The notes: generated by a model not told the origin, from the letters alone. A DNA stretch of 64,000 bases from PALSA-607 sp963825425 (GCA_963825425.1 CAWGTF010000015.1:248001-312000); one strand, 5' to 3'. Shown: positions 10,186 through 19,726, counted from the stretch's first letter. Numbers and translations: made by a program.

Positions 10186-11684
10186 GACGCCTCCTGTGCT
10201 GATGCTGCGCGATTCAAGGCGACGCGTTCGGTGCCGCGGGTGACCGTGATCGAGCGCCACTTCGGTAGCGCGTTGACGCCGTCGATGAATGTGTTCGCCG
10301 ACTCGGGCTTGTCGTGCCACACGGCAGCAGGACGGGTGATCGCGTCGAGTTGGTCACCGGGAAGCACCAGACGCAGCACGACTTCGTCGTCGTCGACGTG
10401 GCGCCCGAGGCTCGATGCGACCTGTGCGCGCAGCTCGTCGATGGTCGGGTTGGGCAATGGCTGGTCAAGCTCTTTGGAACGCGTCGCGCCCGCGACGCGT
10501 TCTTTCACGATGTCGGCGATCGGGCCGGGCGGTGGTCCGAAGTGCCCGAGCACGTAGCGGATGATCTCGTCGGGAAGTTGCGACCATCGAGGTTGGCCCG
10601 ACTGCGCGTTTATGACGTTGAGCACCGCCTGGCTGCCGACGAACTGGCTGTAGGGCGTCACCATGATGGGGTAGCCGAGTTCGGCGCGGACCAGTGCGAC
10701 CTCTTCGAGCACTCGCGGCAGCAGCTCGGGCATTCGCAGTTCGACCATCTGCCGTCGCAGGGTTCGCCATCATGCCGCCAGGAATTTGATGGCGGTGCAC
10801 GCTGAGGTCGTACTCGAGTGGCCGACCGGGCTCGAGATGCTGCGTTTCGGCGAACCGCCCAATGAGCCGCTCGGCCTCGGCGATGGCGTCAAGGTCGACG
10901 TCGACGGCTATCCCGACCGCACTTCAGGTTCTCGACGAGCTTGGTTGCCGACGGCTGGCTGGTGCCGTTGCTGAGAGCGCCGATCGCGGTGTGCAGCACG
11001 TCGATGCCGAGCTGCGCGGCGAGCACGTAGACCTGCGGGGCGACGCCGGTCGTGCAGTGACTGTGCAGCTCAAGCGGGGTCTCGCCGACGGCGCTGCGAA
11101 GCTCCGGAATCAGCGTGGCGGTTCGTTCGAGCGTCAGCAATCCACCCGGATCCTTGAGATACACGGCGTCAATCGCCGGGTCTTTCGCAAGCTTGGCCGC
11201 CGCTTCGCGATACAGGTCGTCGGTGTGCACGGGTGACTCGGTGAAGGTCACGGCCGCGACGACGATCTCGATCCCCTCCTCTTTGGCAAGCCGAGCAACC
11301 TTGCTTGCGGCGGCGGCGTCGTTCGATGGCTCCAATATCTGTAGCCGCCGCATTCCGTGCCTCGCGAGCGATCGCATCGAAAGTCGCATGACCGCCTCGG
11401 GCGAACGGTCCCACGCCATGAAATCGCATGCCTGTCGTGATCAACGACAAAGGCGTCGTCGGGACGACGGCACGCATCCGTCGGATTCGTTCCCACGGGT
11501 CCTCGTGATGCCAGCGAACGCCGACCGACAAATGAGTCGACGACGTGAAGTCGATCGCGTGGAATCCGGCGCGTTCGAGCCACGGGCCGACCGCCTCGAC
11601 CATGCCAGTCGTGAGGCCGGTTGCTCCCCACAGGCTCTGGTTGCCGTCGCGCGTGCTGGTGTCGACCAGCCGGACCGTTGTCAT
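10182..11684 (-). CDS. Biotin-dependent carboxyltransferase subunit (OadA/PycB/5S-like), frameshifted
   Basis: HMG-CoA-lyase-like TIM barrel plus PYC_OADA domain. Characterised relatives transfer CO2 between carboxybiotin and a keto acid (oxaloacetate decarboxylase alpha, pyruvate carboxylase B, transcarboxylase 5S). ATG 11684 begins VRLVDTSTRDGNQSLWGA (metal Asp and the RDGxQS motif). VYLKDPGGLL holds the Lys that is carbamylated in relatives; LELHSHCTTGVAP holds the metal His pair; TAIGALSNGTSQPS follows. The C-terminal domain has SVHRHQIPGGMM and VTPYSQFVGSQAVLNV. Frames change near 11420, 10960 and 10760. No attached biotin domain is present; a separate carrier gene overlaps upstream (ATGA). 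No biotin carboxylase is in the window. The substrate is unproven. Confidence 0.85.
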
Positions 11685-12156
11685 GTGACGCCGCTCGTGT
11701 CGACGACGAACAATGGCTGGCCGGACTCCGACGAGGTCGCCGTCGGTTGCGAGCACGGCGACGATCCGTCCGGCGACAGCTCCGCCTCGACGGGCACCAT
11801 CATCTTCATGACCTCGATGATCGCCGTCGTCGCGCCGACTGCGACGTGGTCCCCGACGTCAACGAAGGGCGGTTGATCCGGCGCCGGCCGTCGGAAGAAT
11901 AGGCCGACGATCGGAGCGGTGATTTCGACGCCCTCCGGGTGAACGGCTTCGATCGGAGTCGACGCCCGCAGCCGGAGTCACGCATGCTCTCGGTATTTGC
12001 TGCCGGCGCGCTGACCGTCACGTCGGCGAGGCCGTGGCGTGAGACCCGAACCGTGAGGCCAGGCATCTCGACCACGAAATCCTCGAAGTCAGTCGCCTCG
12101 AGACGCTCGACGAGGGCGAGCAGATCCGACCAACTCGGCGTCGCGTCGGTGCTCAC
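11681..12156 (-). CDS. Biotin carboxyl carrier protein (AccB-like), frameshifted
   Basis: Small carrier subunit for the adjacent carboxyltransferase. GTG 12156 overlaps the upstream stop. The N-terminal part (SWSDLLALVERLEATDFEDF, then VVEMPGLTVRVSR) resembles the AccB lead region. After a frame change near 11960 the lipoyl/biotinyl fold reads ITAPIVGLFFRRPAPDQPPF, VDVGDHVAVG and IIEVMKMMVPVEAEL; the Lys of EVMKMM is the expected biotinylation site. A short segment GRIVAVLATDGDLV then sits in another frame before GQPLFVVDT. Restored length is about 158 residues, as for AccB. Its stop overlaps the ATG of the carboxyltransferase. Confidence 0.85.
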
Positions 12157-13241
12157 GCTTTGCGTACTCCGGTTCCGGCGTTCTGAATCACCGAAAGGTA
12201 GGACGCCGCGCCACTGGACGTCGCCTTTGCTTTCGATTCTGCTTGGCGCTTCTTCCAGCTCGTCTCGGGCCGTGATTGCAGCAGCACGATGCGCGCAGGT
12301 CGAGTGGTCGTCGCGCGCGTTCGCGCCCATTCGATGTCTTGCGGGTGGCCGTAGTGCTTCTCAACCCGCATTGCGATCTCCGCTAGCTCGCGAATCGACT
12401 CGGGCGCCAGGCACGCGACGTCCTGTTGATCGTCGGGCACCGGAATGGTGATGACACCTCGACCCGTCGTCGAGGGGACGCACTGCATCGTCTTGTGGGC
12501 GATGGTGCTGCTCGTCACCTCGAGGCCGATCTTCGACAGCCAGTACTCATCGGGGGTCACTTCGCCGGACACGACGGCCTGCCCGAGACCCCAGCTCGCA
12601 TTGATCGCCATGACCGACCGGTCGCCGGTGCGCGGGCTCACTGTGAAGGCGACGCCCGCAACCTCGGCGTCGACCATCGCCTGCACTCCGACCGAGATTA
12701 ACGTTGACTGGAAAGCGACGTCCTCGGGGAGTTGATGGCGGTACGCAATGGCCTGCGGCGTATACAAACTTGCCCAGCACGCGCGGACGTGATCGATCAC
12801 GTCGCGCACACCGACGACCCACAGATACGTCTCTTGCTGCCCGGCGAAACTCGTCACGTGGCCGTCTTCTGAAATGCCAGATGACCGGACGGCGACGGGG
12901 ACCGCCGCGTCACCGACGGCGTCGCACAACTCGCTGTACGCGGCGATGATCTGGTCAACGACGTCTTGCGGCATCGGAGTTGCCTCGACGAGTCCGATGG
13001 CGGCGGCGTGAGCAGCGTCGAGCTCACTCGACCGGCCGGGATCGACCGTGCGCACGATGTGCTTCAGGTCGGGTCGCAACGTGCCCTGGTCCCTGAAGGC
13101 CTCGAATGCGCCAGCCGTGATAGCGAACCCGTCGGGCACGTCGATGCCCGCATGAATCAGCTCGCCCAGGCTGGCGCATTTGCCGCCCACCTCAGGGCGA
13201 TCGGTCAGCCTCAGGTCGCTGAAGCGCCTGATGTAGCTCAT
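12153..13241 (-). CDS. PEP-synthase-like ATP-binding subunit (PPDK N-terminal domain)
   Basis: Stand-alone ATP-grasp domain of the PEP synthase / pyruvate phosphate dikinase family, expected to transfer the beta-phosphate of ATP to the mobile His domain encoded next door. Intact, 362 residues. Family motifs are VGGKCASLGELIHAGIDVPD, VPVAVRSSGISEDG, SFAGQQETYLWV (nucleotide loop), EVAGVAFTVSPRTGD, ASWGLGQAVVSGEVTPDEY and PQDIEWARTR followed by IVLLQSRP. No His domain or PEP-binding barrel follows. A separate ~40 kDa ATP subunit beside a ~70 kDa His-domain subunit matches, from memory, phenylphosphate synthase of Thauera. The gene overlaps the biotin carrier (GTGA). Confidence 0.9.
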   Translation of the reverse strand: MSYIRRFSDLRLTDRPEVGGKCASLGELIHAGIDVPDGFAITAGAFEAFRDQGTLRPDLKHIVRTVDPGRSSELDAAHAAAIGLVEATPMPQDVVDQIIAAYSELCDAVGDAAVPVAVRSSGISEDGHVTSFAGQQETYLWVVGVRDVIDHVRACWASLYTPQAIAYRHQLPEDVAFQSTLISVGVQAMVDAEVAGVAFTVSPRTGDRSVMAINASWGLGQAVVSGEVTPDEYWLSKIGLEVTSSTIAHKTMQCVPSTTGRGVITIPVPDDQQDVACLAPESIRELAEIAMRVEKHYGHPQDIEWARTRATTTRPARIVLLQSRPETSWKKRQAESKAKATSSGAASYLSVIQNAGTGVRKA

Positions 13242-13280
13242 GACCGACGCCCTCCATTCGATGTTTGCGTCAGCACGTGA

Positions 13281-15121
13281 TCAGTCCGACAGGATCGTGA
13301 CGATCCCCTTGTCGCCATCGACCCTGATGATCTGCCCAGTCTTTATCGTCGCAGTGGCCGTACCGGTGCCAACTACCGCAGGTAACCCATACTCCCTCGA
13401 CACGATCGACGCGTGACACATGATCCCGCCGATGTCGCTGACCGTGCCTTTGATCCGCGCGAAGACCGGCGTCCAACTCGGGCTGGTGATCGGCGCGACG
13501 AGGATCTCGCCGTCGACAAGGAAATCGAGATCCCCGGGGGTCAGCACGACGCGCGCTGGGCCTTCGGCGACGCCGGGGCTGCCGGCGAACCCAGACAGGA
13601 CGCGGACGACGCCGTCACCGCTCTGCGCGTCGAGCCAGCTCTTGACCTGGTCGTCGGTGATGCCCCACAGCATGATCGTCATCGGCTCCACGATCTCGGC
13701 CGGTGCGGGGCCGAGCGCCGGTGGCGGGGTCCAACGCGTGAGTGCCGCGTGGATGCTGCGGCGTTGTGTGATGACGCCGGGCCAGTAGTCGGGACCAAGC
13801 GGCTCGCCGCCTGCACACCATGCCATCTGGACGTCGACCAACGCATCGCCGACCTCGGCCCGCCGCATGAAGAAGATGTCGTCTACCTCGGGGAAGAAGC
13901 CGAAGCGAACGAAGACCGCACTGAGCTCGCGCATCTTGTTCCAGAACTTGGTCATGTACCAGTGCTCGATGAAGAAGTTGTGGTTCTCGACGTAGGGGAA
14001 GACGACCCGGGAGAGGCCGAGTGCCTCGTCGAACGCTTGGACGTCTTCAGCGTCGAGGAGCGATCGGTAGCGCTCGACCACGGCGTCGCGCTCAGCGCTC
14101 ACGGCTTCGAGCGGTCGGCTGAGGTCCTCGTGCTTCTGTAGCCGGCCGATGTATTCGGCGATGATGGTTAGCGGGAATGTTGGGTCGTCGCTCCAGCTCC
14201 GGTGGTGGTGGTAGAACCCGTTGCCGTAGGAGAAGTTGAACCAGGGATCGGCGGATTCGTCGTAGGCCGCGTTCCACTTCTGGCCGGCCCCCGATTCGGC
14301 AAGATCGGAGTGCAACGACTCGAACCGACCCGCTGCGAATCGACCTGTCAAATCGAGCTCTATTGCCAGCGCGGCCAGCTTCTTCAACTCGTCGTCTGGG
14401 CGGAACAGCAGTACCTCGACACCGCTGACCATCTTCGCTACTGACTGGTCACTGATTTCGGGAAAGTGCCCGCGGCAGATCATGAGGAAGTTCAGGTAGG
14501 CCGCGTAGCCCATGTTGAGCAACTCGCTGTGCAGGTTCCACGCAGCGTCGAGCGACGCGAGAATTGCTTGGTAGGCGACGAGGAGATCATTCGCCGACGT
14601 CACTCCGCGGTTGGCGAGTACGTCCTCAACCGGTTCGAACTCTCCGAGCTCGGGAATCGTGATCGCCTGGAGCTTGGCGATCTCGGCGCGGACTTTCGAT
14701 TCCCACTTCGCGTAGATGTCGGGCCAGTTCTGGTAGTAGTACCCGACGCGCACCGCGAACTCCTCGGCACGATGCCCGATCTCCTCTGGATTCTCGACGC
14801 CGTTCGCAGACATGTAGACGTAGCCGTTGAGCACGCGCACATCTATACCGAGCGCTGGCGGTAGCGCGAAGACGCGGGTGTTCATCACGCCGGTGCTCAT
14901 GAAGGCGCTGTCGGAGGTCACGATGTCGAACGGTGGCATCGGTTCGGGGAAGTGCATGCCGTTGCGAAACCAGGTGCGCTTGGAGTCGCGGTCGCGACGC
15001 GAGTCGAGGAATCGGTTGTAGTACGGATACAGTCCTCCCAGCCTTGCGCGCCGTCCGGCGTTGGAATGCTGTACGGATCGGGGAAGCGGCGCGACGATGT
15101 GCTGTCCTCTGCGGACGTCAT
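13281..15121 (-). CDS. PEP-synthase-like subunit with mobile phosphohistidine domain, one frameshift
   Basis: Partner of the ATP-binding subunit downstream. ATG 15121 has an AAGGAG eight bases upstream. A long N-terminal region (about 500 residues) begins FPDPYSIPTPDGAQGW and contains GMHFPEPMPPFDIVTSDSAF, presumably the substrate-binding part. It ends in a swivelling PEP-utiliser domain: GSPGVAEGPARVV, then ISPSW-like GEILVAPITSPSWTPVF, then GGIMCHASIVSREYGLPAVV, whose His is the expected phosphoryl carrier. No C-terminal PEP/pyruvate-binding TIM barrel is seen, arguing against plain PEP synthase. One extra base near 15028 splits WEDC from YPYYNRFLD. The ~70 kDa size matches phenylphosphate synthase protein 1. 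Substrate unknown. Confidence 0.85.
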
Positions 15122-15212
15122 AGCGGTCTCCTTGTGGCTGAGCATTCGTTGTGACTGTGCGAACGTGCTGTGGTGTTGGTTCCTCACGTCGTACGTACAG
15201 ATCAGGTCGGCG

Positions 15213-15956
15213 TCATGCCATGACTCGACCGCCGTTGACGAGCAGCACCTGACCGGTGATGAAGCCACTTGCCGGCGAAAGCAGAAAGGCCACCGCTCCG
15301 ACGATGTCGTCGGGATGCCCGACGCGGCCGAGCGGGGTCGCGGTCGTGTCGTAGGTGGTCTGGGTCGCCGATCGCACGGCGCGCCCTCGGTATCGGTGAA
15401 ACCAGGTGCGACCGCGTTGACCCGAACCATGTCGGCGCCGGCTTCGCGAGCCAACGCGCGGGTCAGGCCGACGACGGCAGCCTTGCTGGCGACGTAGTGG
15501 GCGAGGTTTGTCGAGCCGCTGTACGCGACCTCGCTGGCCAGGTTCACGACGCTGCCACCACCGCCAGCTGCCAGGATCGGCAGTGCGGCGCGGTAGATCA
15601 GCCACGGCCCACGCACGTTCACTGCCATGACCTGGTTGAACTCGTAGCACCCCGACGTGTGCCGCAGGCTTGCGAGTCACTGCGACGATCGCGGCGCTAT
15701 TGACGACGCCGTCTAATCCGCCGAGCTTGTCAGCAGCGGCCGCGACGGCCTGGACCACCTGCACCTCGTCGGAGACATCGCAGGTTCGGGTGGACACGTC
15801 ACTGCGGCTGAAGGCCTCTTGAAGGCCAGTCGCGTCGATGTCGAGCGCGAACACCGATGCTCCGGAGTCGACGAGGTGACGCACGACCGCGCGACCGATG
15901 CCGCGAGCCGCACCGGTGACGAGCACCCGCGATCCATCGAGGTCTTTGGCCGTCAT
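15213..15956 (-). CDS. Short-chain dehydrogenase/reductase, two frameshifts
   Basis: NAD(P)-dependent classical SDR, typically interconverting a secondary alcohol and a ketone. ATG 15956 starts MTAKDLDGSRVLVTG. Cofactor motif TGAARGIGRAV; VVNSAAIVAV is the NNAG position; NLASEVAYSG supplies the catalytic Ser region; YVASKAAVVG is the YxxxK motif; the C-terminus is ASGFITGQVLLVNGGRVMA. Frame changes lie near 15670 and 15380. Restored length about 248 residues. The upstream flavoprotein reads into it without an intervening stop in the sequence as given. In the operon it could oxidise a secondary alcohol to the ketone used by later enzymes. Confidence 0.88.
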   Translation of the reverse strand: MTAKDLDGSRVLVTGAARGIGRAVVRHLVDSGASVFALDIDATGLQEAFSRSDVSTRTCDVSDEVQVVQAVAAAADKLGGLDGVVNSAAIVAVTRKPAAHVGVLRVQPGHGSERAWAVADLPRRTADPGSWRWWQRREPGQRGRVQRLDKPRPLRRQQGCRRRPDPRVGSRSRRRHGSGQRGRTWFHRYRGRAVRSATQTTYDTTATPLGRVGHPDDIVGAVAFLLSPASGFITGQVLLVNGGRVMA

Positions 15957-17634
15957 GACTGACTGACCTGTCACGGCCGCGCTAGGCGTTCGCAAATCGG
16001 CGTCCGCATCGAGGCCTAGGTCGGCGGCGATGGTCCGCCAGCAGTTGAGACTGCTGCCACGCCCGATGCCAGATCCCGAGTGCATGCTCGATGAGCACAT
16101 GTACAGATTTTCGAGTACAGATCGGTACGACGACAGCTCCGGGATCGGACGGAAGCGACCAAGTTGGCTCGCGATCGTGCTGCCCTGGCTGTAACCGCCC
16201 TCGGCCATATCTGGGTGTGTTGCGAAGATGTCCCGCGGCATCGCGACGTGGATTGACGCGATGTTCTCGCGCGTCATGTTCGGCGCGTACTGCCGCCACT
16301 GTTCGACAATCGTGTCGACAGCCTCGTGTTCGATGCGCTTCCAGTCATCGCGATCGAACAATCGCAACGGGGCGGTGAACTCTTCTATGCCGACGAGATG
16401 CTCGCCGGCCGGTGCGCGCGACGGGTCCCAGATGGTGTCGGCGGAGGAGAACGCGAACGCTCGGCTCGAATAGCCCTTGGTCATGATCTCGGCCTGGTAC
16501 CTCGTCGCGAGCCAGTCGGGATCTTTGGGCCCCCAATACAGTCGCGGCTGCGCGCCGACCGGCGTATCACTGTCCGCAGCGGAGTAATCGGGGAGCTCGT
16601 GAACCGCGACGTTCATCCAGATCAGCTGGCCGCGATCGAAGTGAATATTGCGGAGCCGGTGCGCAACCCGCTGCGGTAGCGGGAGGTCGGGCAGCAGATC
16701 GAGGATTGTTTGTGGCGCGCCGAGCCCGCTGATGACGAGGTCGGCAGCTACGACGCCTCCGCTTGCCAATCGAATCCCGGTGGCGCGGGTGCCGGCCCGA
16801 ACAATCGCGGCTACCGGCTCGTGCGTGTAGTACTCGACGCCGCGGCGCTGGCCGGCGCTGACCAGCGCGTCGGTCACGGCGCCGGTACCGCCAACGGCGA
16901 TGGCGGCCGGTTCGAGTGAGAGCGTCAGCGCGAGAACGTGGACGAGTCCTTGGAGTCCGATGACGTCGTCGGGGAAAGCGCCGGTCGAGGTCGTCGCGGC
17001 TCGCATGAAGAGCGTGCGGAGCTCGTCAGATTCGAAGAAGTCGTACGCGAGTTGACGCACGCTCATGAACTGGTGCACCGGTTCGATGACGCCACCCTCG
17101 CGCATGAGCGACTCGAGCGGATCGTCGGTGCCCCACGGGGTTGGTGCGGTAAAGCGGTGGCGCCCGAACGCGGCTTTCCACTCCTTGAGGTAGGCCTCGT
17201 AAAACCTCAGGTAACGTATCGGCATCGACGCCGGAGAACCGGCGGATGGCCGCCTCGGTACGTCGAACCCCCTCGTCCCACGGCTCTTGCCGCCCGGACT
17301 CATCGACGACCCGACTGGCCGACCACCCGACGAAAGCGGTGCCGTCGTCGAACACCATCGCTTCGTTGCCCTCGGGGAAGACGTACTGCAAACCTTCTGT
17401 GCGCAGGTCGAAGTCGCGATAGGCGGGATGGGAGTAGAAGCGGGTCCAATGCGAATAGTGGTTCATCGTGTAGCCGCGCGCTGGGCCTGGCCCGCTCAGC
17501 GCAGCTCCGCCCAGGCGCCCTGACGCCTCGAACACGGCGACCGACATGCCGGCCCGGGCGAGGTACGGCGCGATGATCGTGGAGTGGTGACCTCCGCCCA
17601 CGATGACGGCGTCATATCTGCTCCCAGCCACCAC
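15957..17634 (-). CDS. FAD-dependent oxidoreductase (phytoene-desaturase-like), one frameshift
   Basis: Flavoprotein of the amine-oxidase / phytoene-desaturase superfamily. GTG 17634 starts VVAGSRYDAVIVGGGHHS; the Rossmann FAD motif VIVGGGHHSTIIAPYLA is followed by VAVFEASGRLGGAA. The frame breaks near 17205, and FYEAYLKEWKAAFGRHRF continues. The C-terminal FAD signature-like stretch is NLYMCSSSMHSGSGIGRGSS. The reaction and substrate cannot be told from the sequence. The reading frame continues in frame into the SDR, so the true 3' end is uncertain; stops exist in the other two frames between 15955 and 15990. It is the first gene of the minus-strand operon, downstream of the IclR palindrome. 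Confidence 0.8.
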
Positions 17635-17700
17635 TCGTCGTCCCCTCTTCTTGGGTTCCGGGTTCAGATTGACTGGTGGCGGGAGCGGTGTCAGGCGATC

Positions 17701-17717
17701 CTTCCACGATGTGGAAG
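17701..17717. promoter_or_regulatory. Perfect palindrome, likely IclR-family operator
   Basis: CTTCCAC, spacer GAT, then GTGGAAG: a perfect 7-bp inverted repeat in the 130-base gap between the divergent FAD oxidoreductase and iclR genes. Position and the TTCCAC/GTGGAA form fit IclR-family operators, so this probably controls both directions. Confidence 0.7.
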
Positions 17718-17764
17718 TCTGCGTTTAGAGTGGCGTTCGCTACCTGATCGAACGGGAGGACACG

Positions 17765-18538
17765 GTGACGGCACGGCGAAGCGACGACGCGCGGTCGTCG
17801 GCCGGCCGGACGCTGTTCGTCTTGGGCGCGTTCGACGAGAGCCACCCGACCCTCACCCTGTCGCAGATCGGCCAGCGCGCTCACCTTCCGCTGCCGACGG
17901 CGCATCGACTTGTTGCGGAGCTTGTTGGCGCACGACTGGTGACACGCAGTTCCGATGGCGCGTACTCGATCGGAGCGCGCCTATGGCGTCTCGGGCTACT
18001 CTCGGCTCCGACCACCCTGCGCGAGGTTGCGCAACCACACTTGCAAGATCTGGTCGCGACAACTGGTCACACCGTGCATCTCGCGGTGCTCGAGGGATCG
18101 CGTGCGATGGTCGTCGAGCGACTGTCTGGCACGCGGACTGTCTCGACCCGGCATCGGCCGGGGGCGCTACTTCCGCTGCATTGCACCGCGGTCGGGAAGG
18201 CGTTGCTCGGTTATGCGAGTGCAGATGTCGTCGGCGATGTCATGGCTGTGTTGACCCAGCACACGCCGTTTACCATCACCGACCCGCGGGTGTTGCTCCG
18301 ACAGCTGGCGGAGGTTCGGCGAACAGGGGTGGCACGAAGTGCGCAGGAGCATCGGCTCGGGGTGTCGTCACTAGGGGTGCCGGTGTTCGGGGACGGCGGC
18401 AGCGTCGTCGCGGCACTCGCCGTGATCGCGCCGCTGACCAGCCCGCGGATCACCGAGTCGGTGCCTTCGATGATGGCGGCAGCCGGTGCAATCGCTGAAG
18501 GCTTGCGTCGCCAGCGGCTGGCCGCCGAGCTCCAGTAA
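17765..18538 (+). CDS. IclR-family transcriptional regulator
   Basis: Intact 257-residue regulator. GTG 17765 has GGGAGG five bases upstream. The winged HTH occupies about residues 12-70 (ATTLSQIG-like TLTLSQIGQRAHLPLPTAHR, then LVTRSSDGAYSIGARLW). The C-terminal GAF-like effector domain contains RHRPGALLPLHCTAVGKALL and ARSAQEHRLGVSSLGVPVFG, both characteristic of IclR proteins, which usually sense small organic acids or aromatics. It is divergent from the eight-gene minus-strand operon and shares the palindrome at 17701 with it, so it most likely regulates that operon and itself. Confidence 0.93.
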   Translation: MTARRSDDARSSAGRTLFVLGAFDESHPTLTLSQIGQRAHLPLPTAHRLVAELVGARLVTRSSDGAYSIGARLWRLGLLSAPTTLREVAQPHLQDLVATTGHTVHLAVLEGSRAMVVERLSGTRTVSTRHRPGALLPLHCTAVGKALLGYASADVVGDVMAVLTQHTPFTITDPRVLLRQLAEVRRTGVARSAQEHRLGVSSLGVPVFGDGGSVVAALAVIAPLTSPRITESVPSMMAAAGAIAEGLRRQRLAAELQ

Positions 18539-18557
18539 GCGTCGAACCTCTCGCTCA

Positions 18558-18728
18558 TTACCGTTGGAACAGGCGAGACAGCAGCGACCGACCGGCCGCG
18601 TCGGCGTTTCCGTGTTGGCCGGTACACCGCTGGCTTTTCGGCACGCCGGCCAGTACTTGCTCGACGTGTTGGCCGCAGCCCGCATAGGTCGGTTTGCCGC
18701 ACTTCTTACACGTGACACGACGACACAC
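18558..18728 (-). CDS. Small Cys-rich protein (CxxC...AGCGxH), 56 residues
   Basis: GTG 18728 lies seven bases after AAAGGAG. The product begins MCRRVTCKKCGKPTYAGCGQ and continues HVEQVLAGVPKSQRC, with a C-terminal tail ending in LLSRLFQR. The CxxC pair, AGCG, one His and a late Cys suggest a zinc ribbon or thiol-reactive miniprotein; this small family is common in Actinobacteria and has no function I know of. It is the last gene of the CstR-like / methyltransferase operon. A paralogue at 21495-21611 shares the TCxxCxxxT(Y/W)AGCG core and heads the neighbouring rhodanese operon. Confidence 0.8.
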   Translation of the reverse strand: MCRRVTCKKCGKPTYAGCGQHVEQVLAGVPKSQRCTGQHGNADAAGRSLLSRLFQR

Positions 18729-18767
18729 GATGCCGCTCCTTTCTTGAGACGATGATGGGAAAGCTGG

Positions 18768-19394
18768 TCAGTTGTGAGCCGGCCGGGACGCCACGACGAG
18801 AGCATCCAGTGCCTGCCGCGGTCCGGTGTCAGTGGTGACGACACGGACGACTTGTTCGGCCCGGTCGATCGCTAGGCCCGAGGTGGCGAGGTCAGCGGTG
18901 ATGTCGGCCATGGTGCAGAGCACGCTCGGATCCTGCGGGCCTCCGTAGCCGTGCACGAGATTGTCGTTGTCATGCGCGACGACGAGAAGGAGTCCACCTG
19001 CCCGCACAGCGCTCGCCGCCGAGTTGATGACCGTACGCCGTTGGTCGGGTGGCACCTGCAAGTAGATGAGCATGACCAGATCGCTCGATAAGGCCGGCGG
19101 CCGGTAGCTGAGCAGGTCTGCGCACACTCCATGGAAGCGATCCGCTGCGTCGCCGAGGCGATCGCGCGCAAGACCGCGGGCCCGTTCGATGGCGACGCTG
19201 GAGAAGTCGACGGCCGTCGCGTCCCAGCCATTTTCGGCTAGCCACAAAGCGTTTCGGCCCTCACCTGCGCCGAGGTCGAGGGCGGTGCCGGGTGTGAGGC
19301 CGGAGGCGACTTGCTCGACCCACACGTTAGGTCCGGCCGACCAGACCAGCTCGGTCTGGTCGTAGCGCTGGTTCCAATACTCGGCGTCCATCAT
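18768..19394 (-). CDS. Class I SAM-dependent methyltransferase (TehB-like)
   Basis: Intact, 208 residues. N-terminal WNQRYDQTELVWSAGPNVW is typical of the TehB / thiopurine-methyltransferase-like group in Actinobacteria. SAM motif I is ALDLGAGEGRNALWLAENGW, followed by ATAVDFSSVAIERA (motif II acidic residue) and DLVMLIYLQVPPDQRR (motif III region). Members modify chalcogen or small-molecule nucleophiles, but the substrate here is not deducible. It starts 25 bases after the restored end of the CstR-like repressor and is followed by the Cys-rich miniprotein, so a thiol- or sulfur-related role is plausible. Confidence 0.88.
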   Translation of the reverse strand: MMDAEYWNQRYDQTELVWSAGPNVWVEQVASGLTPGTALDLGAGEGRNALWLAENGWDATAVDFSSVAIERARGLARDRLGDAADRFHGVCADLLSYRPPALSSDLVMLIYLQVPPDQRRTVINSAASAVRAGGLLLVVAHDNDNLVHGYGGPQDPSVLCTMADITADLATSGLAIDRAEQVVRVVTTDTGPRQALDALVVASRPAHN

Positions 19395-19418
19395 CGCTTC
19401 CCTGGGGGTGCGAGGTGT

Positions 19419-19683
19419 TCAGGCGAGGGAGAGGAATAAGCTTCTCCATCTCGTCGGTGGTCATCTGCTCGCCGTCCGCAGTACCGGTCAGGCACTGCTG
19501 CAAGCCGAGTGCGACGATCTTGAAGCCAGCCCGGTCAAGGGCTCGCGAGGCCGCGGCGACCTGGGTGACGACGTCCCGGCAAGAGCGACCGGCCTCGATC
19601 ATCGCGAGGACGCCGTCGATCTGCCCGCGGGCGCGACGCAGCCGGTGCACGACATCTTTCATCGCGACCTCATCCATCTCCAT
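19419..19683 (-). CDS. CsoR-family regulator, CstR-like (lacks the copper His), one frameshift
   Basis: Small all-helical repressor. ATG 19683 is chosen because AAAGGAAG lies just upstream; ATG 19698 would place that site inside the gene. RLRRARGQIDGVLAMIEAGR is the DUF156/CsoR signature. The first Cys lies in RSCRDVVTQV and the second in GLQQC. The residue four before the second Cys, His in copper-sensing CsoR, is Gly here. That two-Cys, no-His pattern is known from CstR, which senses persulfides. One extra base near 19440 hides the natural end (FLSLA then TGA at 19419). Expected operator copies lie at 19727 and 21643. Confidence 0.85.
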
Positions 19684-19726
19684 GAGTCTTCCTTTCACAT
19701 ATCTCGGCTCGATCGGGAGTCGGCAT

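Noticed and set aside
12153..15121. Naming the pair ppsA (PEP synthase)
   Set aside because: The His-domain subunit lacks the PEP/pyruvate-binding barrel and has a long unrelated N-terminal region, so pyruvate as substrate is not supported.
19419..19683. Calling the repressor CsoR (copper sensor)
   Set aside because: The copper-ligand His is Gly, and no copper ATPase or chaperone is nearby; the neighbours are sulfur-transfer genes.
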